Shown: one piece after another, positions 25,915 to 34,034 of the stretch
How the letters are laid out: the number at the start of each line of letters is the position of its first letter
Position numbering within the stretch: the first letter of the stretch is position 1
Assembly (NCBI RefSeq): GCF_019139815.1
Contig: NZ_CP077079.1
Span: 558,001-622,000 of the forward strand
From: Pseudomonas asgharzadehiana
Lineage (GTDB): Bacteria > Pseudomonadota > Gammaproteobacteria > Pseudomonadales > Pseudomonadaceae
Direction: 5' to 3'
DNA length: 64,000 nt
Program-made: the position numbers and the translations under genes
The notes under the pieces: model-generated
The model's input: only the letters and a program-made list of their open reading frames with translations
Database searches by the model: none
Told to the model about the DNA's origin: nothing

Positions 25915-26328
25915 ATGGTTGATCACCTGATTGCATTTGCCACTGCCCACTATCTGCTCGTGGGTGCCTTCGTCATCTTGCTGGCGCTGCTGATCGCTCA
26001 CGAATTGAGCCGCGGTGGCCGCAGCCTGAGCACCTCGGAGCTGACCGCGCTGGTCAACAAGGATGAAGCCATTGTGGTGGATATCCGCCCCGCCAAGGAG
26101 TTCGCCGCCGGCCACATCGTCGGTGCCCTGAACATTCCCCAGGACAAGCTGATCGCGCGCCTGGCCGAGCTGGAAAAGCACAAGGCCAAGACCATCATCC
26201 TGGTCGACGCCCAAGGCCAGCACGCCGGCACCCACGCTCGCGAAATGCTCAAGACCGGTTTCACCGCCGCCAAGCTGTCCGGTGGCATCGGCAGCTGGCG
26301 CGCCGATAACCTGCCTCTGGTGAAGTGA
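25915..26328 (+). CDS. Membrane-anchored rhodanese-like protein (YibN type), no catalytic cysteine
   Basis: A 137-residue protein with one N-terminal membrane helix (LLVGAFVILLALLIAHEL) and a rhodanese domain (IVVDIRPAKEFAAGHIVGALNIP ... FTAAKLSGGIGSWRADNLPL). Where active rhodaneses have the Cys loop, this protein reads LVDAQGQHAGTHA, and there is no Cys anywhere in it, so sulfur transfer is not possible by the usual route. Its neighbours grxC and secB are the same as for E. coli yibN. It may serve as a binding or scaffold module at the inner membrane. The ATG at 25915 is preferred over the TTG one codon before. Confidence 0.88.
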   Translation: MVDHLIAFATAHYLLVGAFVILLALLIAHELSRGGRSLSTSELTALVNKDEAIVVDIRPAKEFAAGHIVGALNIPQDKLIARLAELEKHKAKTIILVDAQGQHAGTHAREMLKTGFTAAKLSGGIGSWRADNLPLVK

Positions 26329-26329
26329 T

Positions 26330-26584
26330 ATGACCCAGGTTGTCGTGTATTCCAGCGATTGGTGCCCTTACTGCATGCGGGCCAAGGCCCTGCTTGAGAA
26401 AAAGGGTGTTGCCTTCGAAGAGATCAAGGTCGACGGCAAACCCCAGGTACGCGCCGAAATGGCCCAGAAGGCCGGCCGCACGTCGGTCCCGCAGATCTGG
26501 ATCGGCGCCAAACATATCGGTGGCTGCGATGACCTGTTCGCTCTTGAGCGCGCCGGTAAACTGGATGCGCTGCTGTCCGCTTAA
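26330..26584 (+). CDS. grxC: Glutaredoxin 3 GrxC
   Basis: An 84-residue thiol-disulfide oxidoreductase starting MTQVVVYSSDWCPYCMRAK, with the dithiol active site CPYC at about residues 12-15. TSVPQIWIGAKHIGGCDDL carries the cis-Pro and the glutathione-binding GG(C)DD block. It uses glutathione to reduce protein disulfides. One base separates it from the rhodanese-like stop, and secB follows 35 bases later. An extra Cys in GGCDD is as in E. coli GrxC. Confidence 0.97.
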   Translation: MTQVVVYSSDWCPYCMRAKALLEKKGVAFEEIKVDGKPQVRAEMAQKAGRTSVPQIWIGAKHIGGCDDLFALERAGKLDALLSA

Positions 26585-26619
26585 CCCCTTAAAGACCCCA
26601 AGATAAAGAAGGATCTGCG

Positions 26620-27099
26620 ATGACTGATCAACAGAACACCGAAGCAGCAGAAGCTCAAGGCCCACAGTTCTCGCTGCAGCGTATCTATGTGCGTGACCTG
26701 TCGTTCGAAGCGCCGAAAAGCCCGGCCATCTTCCGTCAGGAATGGACCCCAAGCGTTGCGCTGGATCTGAACACCCGCCAAAAAGCCCTGGAAGGTGACT
26801 TCCACGAAGTCGTGCTGACGCTGTCGGTCACCGTCAAGAATGGCGAAGAAGTGGCCTTCATCGCTGAAGTACAACAGGCCGGCATCTTCCTGATCCAGGG
26901 CCTGGACGAAGCATCCATGAGCCACACCCTGGGCGCGTTCTGCCCGAACATCCTGTTCCCGTATGCCCGCGAGACCCTGGACAGCCTGGTCACCCGTGGC
27001 TCGTTCCCTGCGCTGATGCTGGCCCCGGTGAACTTCGATGCCCTGTACGCCCAAGAGCTGCAGCGCATGCAACAGGAAGGTTCGTCGACGGTTCAGTAA
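26620..27099 (+). CDS. secB: Protein export chaperone SecB
   Basis: A 159-residue tetrameric cytoplasmic chaperone that holds preproteins unfolded and delivers them to SecA. It starts [20 protein letters not shown] and shows the conserved [19 protein letters not shown], then [26 protein letters not shown], the loop [21 protein letters not shown] and [15 protein letters not shown]. The length is typical. It is the last gene of the yibN-grxC-secB set and is followed 18 bases later by a REPIN. Confidence 0.97.
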   Translation: MTDQQNTEAAEAQGPQFSLQRIYVRDLSFEAPKSPAIFRQEWTPSVALDLNTRQKALEGDFHEVVLTLSVTVKNGEEVAFIAEVQQAGIFLIQGLDEASMSHTLGAFCPNILFPYARETLDSLVTRGSFPALMLAPVNFDALYAQELQRMQQEGSSTVQ

Positions 27100-27116
27100 G
27101 TCGATGCGGTAAAAAA

Positions 27117-27205
27117 TGTGGGAGGGGGCTTGCTCCCGATAGCGGTGTACCAGTCACATCAGTGTCGACTGGCAACCCGTCATCGGGAGCAAGCCCCCTC
27201 CCACA
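27117..27205. repeat. REPIN (paired inverted REP elements)
   Basis: Full arms TGTGGGAGGGGGCTTGCTCC on the left and the perfect inverted GGGAGCAAGCCCCCTCCCACA on the right, 89 bases overall. It lies between the convergent secB and trmL genes and probably serves as their shared end structure. Confidence 0.93.
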
Positions 27206-27218
27206 TTTGTTTTGCGTG

Positions 27219-27674
27219 TTATTTGAAACCGAGTTGGCGCCAGCCTTCGTACACGGCCACCGCCACGGTGTTGGACAGGTTCAGGCTGCGACAGCCTTCA
27301 CGCATCGGCAAACGCAAGCGATGGCCGTCGGGCAGGGCGTCCAGTACCTCTGCCGGCAGGCCACGGCTTTCCGGGCCGAACAGGAAGGCATCGCCCTCGG
27401 CAAAACTGGCATCATGGAACGGCCGCGAACCCTTGGTAGTGAACGCGAACAAGCGCGGATGGCCCAGGCTTTCCAGGCAACTGGCCAGGTCGGCGTGGCG
27501 CTGCAAGGTGGCGTACTCGTGGTAGTCCAGCCCGGCGCGGCGCAGGCGCTTGTCGTCCATGTCGAAGCCCAAAGGTTCGATCAAATGCAGGTGGCAGCCA
27601 CTGTTGGCGCACAGCCTGATAACGTTGCCGGTATTCGGCGGAATTTCTGGTTGAAAAAGGATGACGTGAAACAT
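27219..27674 (-). CDS. trmL: tRNA (cytidine(34)-2'-O)-methyltransferase TrmL
   Basis: A 151-residue SPOUT enzyme that methylates the ribose of the wobble base in tRNA-Leu isoacceptors. It starts MFHVILFQPEIPPNTGNVIR (motif 1), then LHLIEPLGFDMDDKRLRRAGLDY. The trefoil-knot motifs are FLFGPESRGLP and LRLPMREGCRSLNLSNTVAVAVYE. CGGAG lies about 8 bases before the ATG at 27674. The frame is open to 27998 but the extension runs through the divergent gene. Its ATG shares two bases with the ATG of the plus-strand gene at 27673. Confidence 0.96.
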   Translation of the reverse strand: MFHVILFQPEIPPNTGNVIRLCANSGCHLHLIEPLGFDMDDKRLRRAGLDYHEYATLQRHADLASCLESLGHPRLFAFTTKGSRPFHDASFAEGDAFLFGPESRGLPAEVLDALPDGHRLRLPMREGCRSLNLSNTVAVAVYEGWRQLGFK

Positions 27675-28113
27675 GCACGGCTCCGAAGGCAAAGATGCGC
27701 TGCATTCTACCCCCGAAGAGGACCCCAGGCCGAAGCTATTGCCACGGGTCATGGGCTCATTGGCGATTGTCGGTTTGATGGTGGGCTTGATGATCGGCCG
27801 CCTGACTATCCCCGATCCGGTGCAATTGCAGCAGGTAGAGACAATAAGCGACGGCGTGGTGGTGTGGTTCAACAGTGAACCCAAGCTGCACGGCGAGCAT
27901 GTCGACGGCACCGTGGCGCTGCTGTTCGACGCCCAGGGCAAGGTCGCCAGCGGGCAGCTCAAGGTCAATGAAAGGGACGTGAACTGGCGCATTCGCAAGA
28001 CCGATGGAGGTTTGCTGCTGAACCTGGTGGCGGCTCGGCCGTTGCGCGGGGAGTGGAAAGGCGAGGAGGTCGATGACCGCTGGCGGCTGGAGATCCATCT
28101 CCAAGAGCAATAA
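27673..28113 (+). CDS. Hypothetical single-pass membrane protein, 146 residues
   Basis: Starts MHGSEGKDALHSTPEEDPRP, a short cytoplasmic part, then one hydrophobic helix (VMGSLAIVGLMVGLMIGRL, about residues 27-45). A periplasmic beta-rich tail follows (VVVWFNSEPKLHGEHVDGTV, WRLEIHLQEQ). I do not recognise a named domain. The proposed ATG overlaps the trmL ATG head-on by two bases; AAGGA lies about 14 bases upstream, inside trmL. A later start such as the ATG before GSLAIVG would avoid the overlap but leave no spacing for a ribosome site. A 50-base direct repeat begins at the stop codon. Confidence 0.7.
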   Translation: MHGSEGKDALHSTPEEDPRPKLLPRVMGSLAIVGLMVGLMIGRLTIPDPVQLQQVETISDGVVVWFNSEPKLHGEHVDGTVALLFDAQGKVASGQLKVNERDVNWRIRKTDGGLLLNLVAARPLRGEWKGEEVDDRWRLEIHLQEQ

Positions 28114-28230
28114 AAGAGGGAGTTCCCGGCCTGCCTGTACCAGGGCTCCCAAAACGGGGTGAAGCCAGAGGCTTCGGTGTTAAAGAGGGGATTCTCGGCC
28201 TGCCTGTACCAAGGTCCCCGAAACTGGGTT
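28111..28230. repeat. Two tandem 50-base imperfect direct repeats, 70-base period
   Basis: Copy 1 (28111-28160) and copy 2 (28181-28230) both contain CGGCCTGCCTGTACCA flanked by a GAGGG-rich start and a GGG-rich end; about 80 percent identical. Each can form a small hairpin (GGGAG...CTCCC in copy 1). They are unrelated to the GTGGGAGGGGGC repeats. Copy 1 begins at the stop codon of the hypothetical membrane protein gene. Confidence 0.75.
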
Positions 28231-28298
28231 GTACTGGGGTTATTGCAGGGGGCGTGCCAAAACTTGCATTTGCCGCTTGAGAAAATGCCAAAAAGCGC

Positions 28299-28330
28299 AA
28301 AGCCCCGGAATACGGGGCTTTGGTTGTTTC
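28299..28330 (+). terminator. Rho-independent terminator
   Basis: Stem AAGCCCCG / CGGGGCTT with loop GAATA, followed on the plus strand by TTGGTTGTTTCT. It follows the plus-strand hypothetical gene and the tandem repeat. It could also stop minus-strand ntrC transcripts, where a T-run follows after GCGC. Confidence 0.7.
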
Positions 28331-28448
28331 TACTGCTAAGGAGTTTGTAGCGAAAGCGATAGGCGAGTTTTCTGGTCTGTGCTCAATGCCGGTTCATAGT
28401 GCATTGAAGCGGTGCACAAACCCGAGCGTTATGAAGATCCAAATGTGA

Positions 28449-29885
28449 TCAGGCTTCATCACCCTCATCATCATCCCCACCATCAACCTTCATCCCCAAT
28501 TCCTTGATCTTGCGCGTCAGGGTGTTACGCCCCCAACCCAGCAACACCGCAGCATCGCGACGACGGCCGGCGGTGTGCTTCAGCGCGGTCTCGATCATGA
28601 TCCGCTCGAATGCCGGCACGGCGCTGTCCAGCAGGTTTGACTGGCCACGAGCCAGCGCCTGGTCAGCCCATTGACGCAGTGCCTGTTCCCAATTGGTCAC
28701 CGGGGCCGAATCCTGCGGCAGGCTCAGCAGCTCCGGCGGCAGGTCGCTGATATGCACTTCGCGCCCGGACGCCATCACCGTGATCCAGCGGCAGGTGTTC
28801 TCCAGTTGGCGCACGTTGCCAGGCCATGGCAGGTTCTTGAGGTACTCCTCGGTCTCGCTCTTGAGCAACTTCGGCTCAACGGCCAGTTCCTGGGCGGCGC
28901 GGCTGAGGAAGTGGCGAGCGAGGGTCGGGATGTCTTCGCGGCGGTCCGACATCCGTGGGATGTGGATGCGGATCACGTTGAGGCGGTGAAACAAGTCCTC
29001 GCGGAACTTGCCCGCGTGCACCAGGGTTTCCAGGTTCTGGTGGGTGGCTGCGATGATGCGCACGTCGACCTTTACCGGGGTGTGCCCGCCGACGCGGTAA
29101 AACTCACCGTCCGCCAGTACCCGCAGCAAGCGGGTTTGGGTGTCGGCGGGCATGTCGCCGATTTCGTCGAGGAACAACGTGCCGCCGTCAGCTTGTTCAA
29201 AGCGCCCGCGACGCAGGTTGGCCGCACCGGTGAATGCGCCTTTCTCATGGCCGAACAGTTCGGACTCCATCAAGTCTTTCGGAATCGCCGCCATGTTCAG
29301 CGCGATAAACGGCGAGGCTGCCCGCGGGCTGTGGCGATGCAGGGCGTGGGCCACCAGCTCTTTACCGGTACCCGACTCGCCGTTGATCAGTACGGTGATG
29401 TTGGAGTGGCTCAAGCGCCCAATAGCGCGAAACACTTCCTGCATCGCCGGCGCTTCGCCGATGATTTCCGGGGTGCGGGTGAGGGTGGGTGGGGCTTCCT
29501 GGTTTTGTTGCTCCTGGGCGTGCTGGTTGGCGCGCTTGACCAGTGCGACGGCTTCGTCCACGTCGAATGGCTTGGGCAGGTATTCGAACGCGCCGCCCTG
29601 GTAGGACGCGACAGCGCTGTCCAGGTCCGAGTGCGCGGTCATGATGATCACCGGCAGGCGCGGGTGTTGTTCGCGAATCCGCGCCAACAGGTCCAGGCCA
29701 CTGGCGCCGGGCATGCGGATGTCGGAGATGATCACGTCGGGCTGCTGGCGCGCCAGGCGGCTCATCACCCCGTCGGCGCTGTCGAAGCTCTGGGTGGTCA
29801 TGCCTTCCTGTTGCAAGGCTTTCTCGAGGACCCAGCGGATAGAACGGTCGTCATCGACGATCCAGACAGTTTCACTACGGCTCAT
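28449..29885 (-). CDS. ntrC: Nitrogen regulation response regulator NtrC (GlnG)
   Basis: A 478-residue sigma-54 activator. The receiver domain (about 1-125) has phospho-acceptor Asp55 in VIISDIRMPG. The AAA+ domain has Walker A GESGTGKE, the sigma-54 contact loop GAFTGA, Walker B GGTLFLDEIGDMP and the arginine-finger region REDLFHRLNV. The C-terminal Fis-type helix-turn-helix reads RRRDAAVLLGWGRNTLTRKIKELGM. It ends in an acidic tail (DDDEGDEA). It overlaps ntrB by four bases. When NtrB phosphorylates it under nitrogen limitation it activates sigma-54 promoters such as that of glnA; a matching promoter and sites are visible upstream of glnA here. Confidence 0.97.
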   Translation of the reverse strand: MSRSETVWIVDDDRSIRWVLEKALQQEGMTTQSFDSADGVMSRLARQQPDVIISDIRMPGASGLDLLARIREQHPRLPVIIMTAHSDLDSAVASYQGGAFEYLPKPFDVDEAVALVKRANQHAQEQQNQEAPPTLTRTPEIIGEAPAMQEVFRAIGRLSHSNITVLINGESGTGKELVAHALHRHSPRAASPFIALNMAAIPKDLMESELFGHEKGAFTGAANLRRGRFEQADGGTLFLDEIGDMPADTQTRLLRVLADGEFYRVGGHTPVKVDVRIIAATHQNLETLVHAGKFREDLFHRLNVIRIHIPRMSDRREDIPTLARHFLSRAAQELAVEPKLLKSETEEYLKNLPWPGNVRQLENTCRWITVMASGREVHISDLPPELLSLPQDSAPVTNWEQALRQWADQALARGQSNLLDSAVPAFERIMIETALKHTAGRRRDAAVLLGWGRNTLTRKIKELGMKVDGGDDDEGDEA

Positions 29886-30967
29886 GTCGTGGGGGCTCCT
29901 TGTTCCAATGGCAGGAAGATCGAGAACGTGGTGTGGCCGGGGTGGCTCTCACATTCGATCAGGCCCTGGTGCTGGCTGATGATGTTCTGGGTGATGGCCA
30001 GGCCCAGCCCGGTACCGTCCGGGCGGCCGCTGACCATGGGAAAGAAAATGGTTTCCTGCAGTTCCGTGGGAATGCCCGGGCCGTTGTCGATGATCTCGAC
30101 CTTGGTCACCAGGCGATGGCGCACATGGCCGATGGTGAACTGGCGCAAGGCGCGGGTGCGCAGGCTGATGCGGCCCAGGCGCAGCTCGTTCTGGCTGCTG
30201 ATGGCTTGCATGGCGTTACGCACGATATTGAGCACCGCTTGGATCATCTGTTCGCGGTCGATCAGGACGTCGGGAATGCTTGGGTCGTAGTCGCGCACCA
30301 AGGTGATGCAGCCCTGGCTTTCGGCCTCGACCAATTGGCAGACGCGCTCCAGTACTTCATGCACGTTGGTCATCGCCAGCGACGGCAGTTTGTTCGAGCC
30401 GAGCATGCGGTCCACAAGGTTTCGCAGGCGGTCGGCCTCTTCGATGATGACGTTGGTGTAGTCCTTGAGATGCTCCTCCGGCAGCTCGCGGGCCAGCAGC
30501 TGCGCCGCGCCGCGAATGCCGCCCAGGGGGTTCTTGATCTCATGGGCCAGGCCGCGCACCAGCATCTTGCTGGTTTCCTGCTTGGACAGCTGCGCTTCTT
30601 CCTTGGTGATGCGCAGCAGTCGGTCGCGAGGGTGGACTTCAAGCAGCAGCAGGGTGGCGCCGTTGCTCAGGATCGGGGTCACGGCGTAGTCGACGGTCAG
30701 GGTCTGGCCGGTCAGGGCGGTGAGCATCGCCTCGCGCTTGGTGAACGGGTGTGCCTGCTCCACGGCCTGGCGCAACGAACTCAGGGCTTCGGCCGACTCG
30801 GTGAATAATTCGCTGATGAACTGCCCATGGCTGCGCTGGCCGCTGATGGCCAGGAGCATCTCTGCCGCCGGGTTCATGTACTCAAGGCGCAGGTCGTCAT
30901 TGAGCAGGATGGTCGCGGTGGTCAGGTTGTCGAGTAGCAAACGGTGCAGTGCATCGCTGATGGTCAT
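29882..30967 (-). CDS. ntrB: Nitrogen regulation sensor kinase NtrB (GlnL)
   Basis: A 361-residue soluble histidine kinase without membrane segments. The N-terminal PAS domain covers about 1-120 (LLNDDLRLEYMNPAAEMLL). The phosphorylated His lies in MLVRGLAHEIKNPLGGIRG (about His145), then N-box VLNIVRNAMQA, G1 VEIIDNGPGIP and G2 GTGLGLAI. It phosphorylates or dephosphorylates NtrC according to nitrogen status sensed through PII. Its last four bases overlap the ntrC start. The operon lies downstream of glnA on the same strand, but two other genes come between. Confidence 0.97.
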   Translation of the reverse strand: MTISDALHRLLLDNLTTATILLNDDLRLEYMNPAAEMLLAISGQRSHGQFISELFTESAEALSSLRQAVEQAHPFTKREAMLTALTGQTLTVDYAVTPILSNGATLLLLEVHPRDRLLRITKEEAQLSKQETSKMLVRGLAHEIKNPLGGIRGAAQLLARELPEEHLKDYTNVIIEEADRLRNLVDRMLGSNKLPSLAMTNVHEVLERVCQLVEAESQGCITLVRDYDPSIPDVLIDREQMIQAVLNIVRNAMQAISSQNELRLGRISLRTRALRQFTIGHVRHRLVTKVEIIDNGPGIPTELQETIFFPMVSGRPDGTGLGLAITQNIISQHQGLIECESHPGHTTFSIFLPLEQGAPTT

Positions 30968-31263
30968 CGGGACCTCTTTTGGAGCAAGGCGCGGGCTTGA
31001 GGCACACGCTGATACAAGGAAAATGCAAAAACCAAACCAAGGCTCCGAAAAGAAGCGTTAATCCCCTGAAATAGGGGTTTAAGGCGCGAAACTGTGGCGT
31101 TCTGCCAGCTTGGCCGGGAAGTTTCGAACCAAAATGGGGTGAGTCAGTGGGAAGGGTGCAGGTCGTCGCACCAATATAGTGCGGTTTTGTGAGGTTTGTT
31201 CAGGAAGTGATGAGAGAGTGCTCTCGGCGGCTGTGCGAGAGCGATCTCAGTGGTGGGGCTTTA
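30968..31263. other. Intergenic region upstream of ntrB
   Basis: About 300 bases between the cupin lipoprotein stop and the ntrB start on the minus strand. It contains an imperfect hairpin at 31058-31083 (TTAATCCCCT / AGGGGTTTAA, loop GAAAT) without a clear T-run, which may attenuate or end transcription from the cupin gene. I found no gene and no convincing sigma-54 site. Confidence 0.45.
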
Positions 31264-31689
31264 TCAGTGTGGCTGGGAGAGTGGCATGCCCGCGCTGCCG
31301 GCGTAAAAGACCAGCAGTTCCACCGGTGTGCTTCCGGTTCTGCCGCGATGGACTGTGCCTACCATCTCGGCCAGGGTTTGCCCTTGTGTCAGGGTGAGGG
31401 CTTGCCCACCTTTACGGGCTTCAACGATCAACTCGCCCGAGAGGATATACGCTGCGTTCGGCATGGGGTGGCTGTGCCAGGGTAACTGCGTATTCGCGGG
31501 GATCTTGAGCCGCAACAGCGTGAGTTCCGGCGGTCCGGAGGGGTAGGCCTTGTAAGGTGTTCCGTCCCATGATGCGCTGCTCTGCAGCAGGGTTTCCTTT
31601 TCGATTTGCACGACGTTTTTCGGCTGGCTGCTGCAGCCTAGGGCAGACAAGCAGGCCGCTGTTGCGATCAAGCATTTGAGGGCTTCCAT
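31264..31689 (-). CDS. Cupin-domain lipoprotein, 141 residues
   Basis: Starts MEALKCLIATAACLSALGCS, a lipoprotein signal with lipobox LSALGC, so it is probably lipid-anchored in the envelope. The body is a small single-domain cupin: IPANTQLPWHSHPMPNAAYILSG has the first His pair and the typical Gly, and TLAEMVGTVHRGRTGSTPVEL the second motif with one His. Metal binding is plausible. Substrate and role are unknown. It lies between the chorismate mutase and ntrB, all on the minus strand, with a gap of about 100 bases to the former. Confidence 0.8.
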   Translation of the reverse strand: MEALKCLIATAACLSALGCSSQPKNVVQIEKETLLQSSASWDGTPYKAYPSGPPELTLLRLKIPANTQLPWHSHPMPNAAYILSGELIVEARKGGQALTLTQGQTLAEMVGTVHRGRTGSTPVELLVFYAGSAGMPLSQPH

Positions 31690-31788
31690 GGTTTGGTTTC
31701 ATCCCGTTCGCTGAGTGGCCGGTCAGGCTACGATCGCTGTTCGGGGAGGGATGCCGGAAGGTGCCTAAAATAATGTGGGTGTCATCCG

Positions 31789-32328
31789 TTATTGGCCTGT
31801 GCGAATACACAGCTCGGCCGTGGCGCGGATCATCGCCAGTTGCCGCAGCGGGTCGTTCAGCGGCTCATGCACCGCTTCGGCCAGCCAGTGAGGGCACTGC
31901 GGGTCGCTACGTTGGGGGGTGAAGTCCGCCAGTTGTTGCAGCAGGCGTGTTTGCAATTGATCCAGCTGCGGGCGAATCTGCTTCACCAGGTCCGGGCGCG
32001 GATCGTCGGGTGCCTTGCCCTGGAACTGCCAATCGGACAGGTGGGTGTACTGCACCAGCTTGTTTGCCTCGATCTGGGCCGAGAAGAATTGCTCGGCGGC
32101 GGCGGGTGCCAGTTTGTAGCTCGGCGCCTGGGCGACAACGCTGGCGATCACTTCTTGTTCGCGCTTCTTATCTTCCACCGGTTTTTTGCTGTCCCATTTG
32201 CTCAGCGCCACCTGGTCGGCGATTTCCAGGCGTTCGGCGATGCTGTTGAGCAGCGGCTCAAGAGTGGGGGGCGCAGCCAATGCACTGGCGCTGAAAAACA
32301 CTAAAGCGAACGCAAGTCGACGTTTCAA
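31789..32328 (-). CDS. Secreted gamma-type chorismate mutase (*AroQ)
   Basis: A 179-residue periplasmic enzyme starting MKRRLAFALVFFSASALAAP (signal peptide). The AroQ helix reads LNSIAERLEIADQVALSKWD followed by KKPVEDKKREQEVI, with the Arg and Lys expected for chorismate binding. A second helical part ends LRQLAMIRATAELCIRTGQ, with two Cys (PQCPHW and ELCIR) that can form the disulfide seen in the gamma class. It converts chorismate to prephenate outside the cytoplasm. Why Pseudomonas exports it is unclear. It lies immediately downstream of glnA, separated by the glnA terminator. Confidence 0.88.
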   Translation of the reverse strand: MKRRLAFALVFFSASALAAPPTLEPLLNSIAERLEIADQVALSKWDSKKPVEDKKREQEVIASVVAQAPSYKLAPAAAEQFFSAQIEANKLVQYTHLSDWQFQGKAPDDPRPDLVKQIRPQLDQLQTRLLQQLADFTPQRSDPQCPHWLAEAVHEPLNDPLRQLAMIRATAELCIRTGQ

Positions 32329-32378
32329 TGCTGATCTCCTTGTGGGAGGGAGGGGGGATTCGGGTTAATTCCCGGGCA

Positions 32379-32408
32379 AAAAAAGACCTCCCGAAGGAGG
32401 CCTTTTTC
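32379..32408 (-). terminator. Rho-independent terminator of glnA
   Basis: Stem CCTCC / GGAGG with a four-base loop (TTCG on the minus strand) extended by A/T pairing; seven T follow on the minus strand. It lies 30 bases after the glnA stop and is symmetric enough to act in both directions. Confidence 0.85.
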
Positions 32409-32437
32409 ATCACGCTGCGTCAAGCAGCGCTACCGGA

Positions 32438-33844
32438 TCAGCAGCTGTAGTACAGCTCGTATTCCAGTGGGTGTACGAAGGTGCGAACCTTGATTTCTTC
32501 TTCGCTTTTGAGCTCGATGTAGGCATCGATGAAGTCGTCGCTGAATACGCCGCCTTTGGTCAGGAACGCACGGCCCTTGTCCAGCTCTTCCAGGGCTTCT
32601 TTCAGGCTGCCGCACACTTGTGGGATCTCTTTGGCCTCTTCAGGCGGCAGGTCGTACAAGTTTTTGTCGGCGGCATCGCCTGGGTGGATCTTGTTCTGGA
32701 TGCCGTCCAGGCCAGCCATGACCAGCGCAGCGAAGGCCAGGTATGGGTTGGCTGCCGGATCAGGGAAGCGCGCTTCGATACGGCGAGCGCGTGGGCTGGA
32801 CACGTAAGGAATACGGATCGAGGCGGAACGGTTGCGAGCCGAGTAGGCCAGCATCACCGGTGCTTCGAAACCTGGGACCAGACGCTTGTAGGAGTTGGTC
32901 GACGGGTTGGTGAAGCCGTTCAGGGCCTTACCGTGCTTGATGATACCGCCGATGAAGTACAGGGCGGTGTCGGACAGGCCGGCATAACCTTCGCCGGCGA
33001 AGGTGTTCTTGCCTTCTTTGGCGATGGACAGGTGAACGTGCATACCCGAACCGTTATCGCCGTACAGTGGCTTAGGCATGAAGGTAGCGGTACGGCCGTA
33101 GGCATCAGCTACGTTGTGTACGCAGTACTTCAGGGTCTGGACTTCGTCAGCCTTGGCTACCAGGGTGTTGAACTTCACGCCGATTTCGTTCTGGCCGGCA
33201 GTCGCCACTTCGTGGTGGTGAACTTCGATGACCAGGCCCATTTCTTCCATGGCGTTGCACATGGAGGTACGGATTTCGTGGTCGTGGTCGAACGGCGGAA
33301 CCGGGAAGTAGCCACCTTTGACGCCTGGACGGTGGCCTTTGTTGCCGCCTTCCACGTCCTGGTCGGACATCCACGAGCCTTGCTCGGAGAAGATTTTGAA
33401 CATGGAACCGGAGATGTCGGACTTGAACTTGACCGAATCAAAGATGAAGAACTCTGGTTCCGGGCCTACGAATACGGTGTCGCCGATACCGGTCGACTTC
33501 AGGTATTCCTCGGCGCGCTTGGCGATCGCACGTGGGTCGCGATCGTAGCCTTGCATGGTCGAAGGCTCGATCACGTCGCAGACGATGATCAGGGTTGGGT
33601 CTTCGGTGAACGGGTCAAGGACGGCAGTGCTGTCGTCCGGCATCAGGATCATGTCGGAGGCTTCGATGCCTTTCCAGCCGGCAATGGAGGAACCGTCGAA
33701 CATTTTGCCTTCTTCGAAGAAAGCATCATCCAGCGCGTCGCGAGCCGGCATGGTCACGTGGTGCTGAGTGCCTTTGGTGTCCGTGAAGCGCAGATCAATC
33801 CATTTAACGTCATGATCTTTGATGAGTTGAACCGACTTCGACAT
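32438..33844 (-). CDS. glnA: Glutamine synthetase type I GlnA
   Basis: A 468-residue dodecameric enzyme that makes glutamine from glutamate, ammonia and ATP. It starts [20 protein letters not shown]. Signatures are [17 protein letters not shown], the metal site in [29 protein letters not shown], the ATP region [19 protein letters not shown], and the adenylylation Tyr in [14 protein letters not shown] near residue 397, so activity is expected to be controlled by adenylylation. GGAGGAC precedes the ATG at 33844. Upstream lie a -24/-12 promoter at 33947 and NtrC-like sites near 34043 and 34074, so transcription should rise under nitrogen limitation. Confidence 0.98.
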   Translation of the reverse strand: MSKSVQLIKDHDVKWIDLRFTDTKGTQHHVTMPARDALDDAFFEEGKMFDGSSIAGWKGIEASDMILMPDDSTAVLDPFTEDPTLIIVCDVIEPSTMQGYDRDPRAIAKRAEEYLKSTGIGDTVFVGPEPEFFIFDSVKFKSDISGSMFKIFSEQGSWMSDQDVEGGNKGHRPGVKGGYFPVPPFDHDHEIRTSMCNAMEEMGLVIEVHHHEVATAGQNEIGVKFNTLVAKADEVQTLKYCVHNVADAYGRTATFMPKPLYGDNGSGMHVHLSIAKEGKNTFAGEGYAGLSDTALYFIGGIIKHGKALNGFTNPSTNSYKRLVPGFEAPVMLAYSARNRSASIRIPYVSSPRARRIEARFPDPAANPYLAFAALVMAGLDGIQNKIHPGDAADKNLYDLPPEEAKEIPQVCGSLKEALEELDKGRAFLTKGGVFSDDFIDAYIELKSEEEIKVRTFVHPLEYELYYSC

Positions 33845-33946
33845 AGTGTCCTCCGGGTGGCTTCGGGCTGGGGTAGTGGAGTTAGCCCTTAGAATGTGGG
33901 TGATGCCGGCGCGGATAGTCCGCCATGGCAACCTGCCTCACAAGAG

Positions 33947-33962
33947 AGCAAATTGCATGCCA
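33947..33962 (-). promoter_or_regulatory. Sigma-54 (-24/-12) promoter of glnA
   Basis: On the minus strand TGGCATGCAATTTGCT matches TGGCACG-N4-TTGCW with one change, and GG and GC are exactly 10 bases apart. The predicted start site is near 33936, giving a leader of about 90 bases. Confidence 0.8.
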
Positions 33963-34034
33963 GTGCGCCAACATGGGTTTTTTGCGCCAAAAGCGACCCT
34001 ATAAAGGTGCGCAGCGACAAAAGCCCGAAAATAG

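Noticed and set aside
27965..28300. Minus-strand frame encoding a repeated Gly-Thr-Gly-Arg-Pro pattern
   Set aside because: The pattern comes from the tandem DNA repeat at 28111-28230; the frame overlaps a better plus-strand gene and has no ribosome site.
28671..30290. A 539-codon plus-strand frame opposite ntrB and ntrC
   Set aside because: Antisense shadow of two genes with complete domain evidence.
31058..31083. Hairpin TTAATCCCCT/AGGGGTTTAA as a terminator
   Set aside because: No T-run follows on either strand; it is kept only as a possible attenuating structure in the intergenic description.
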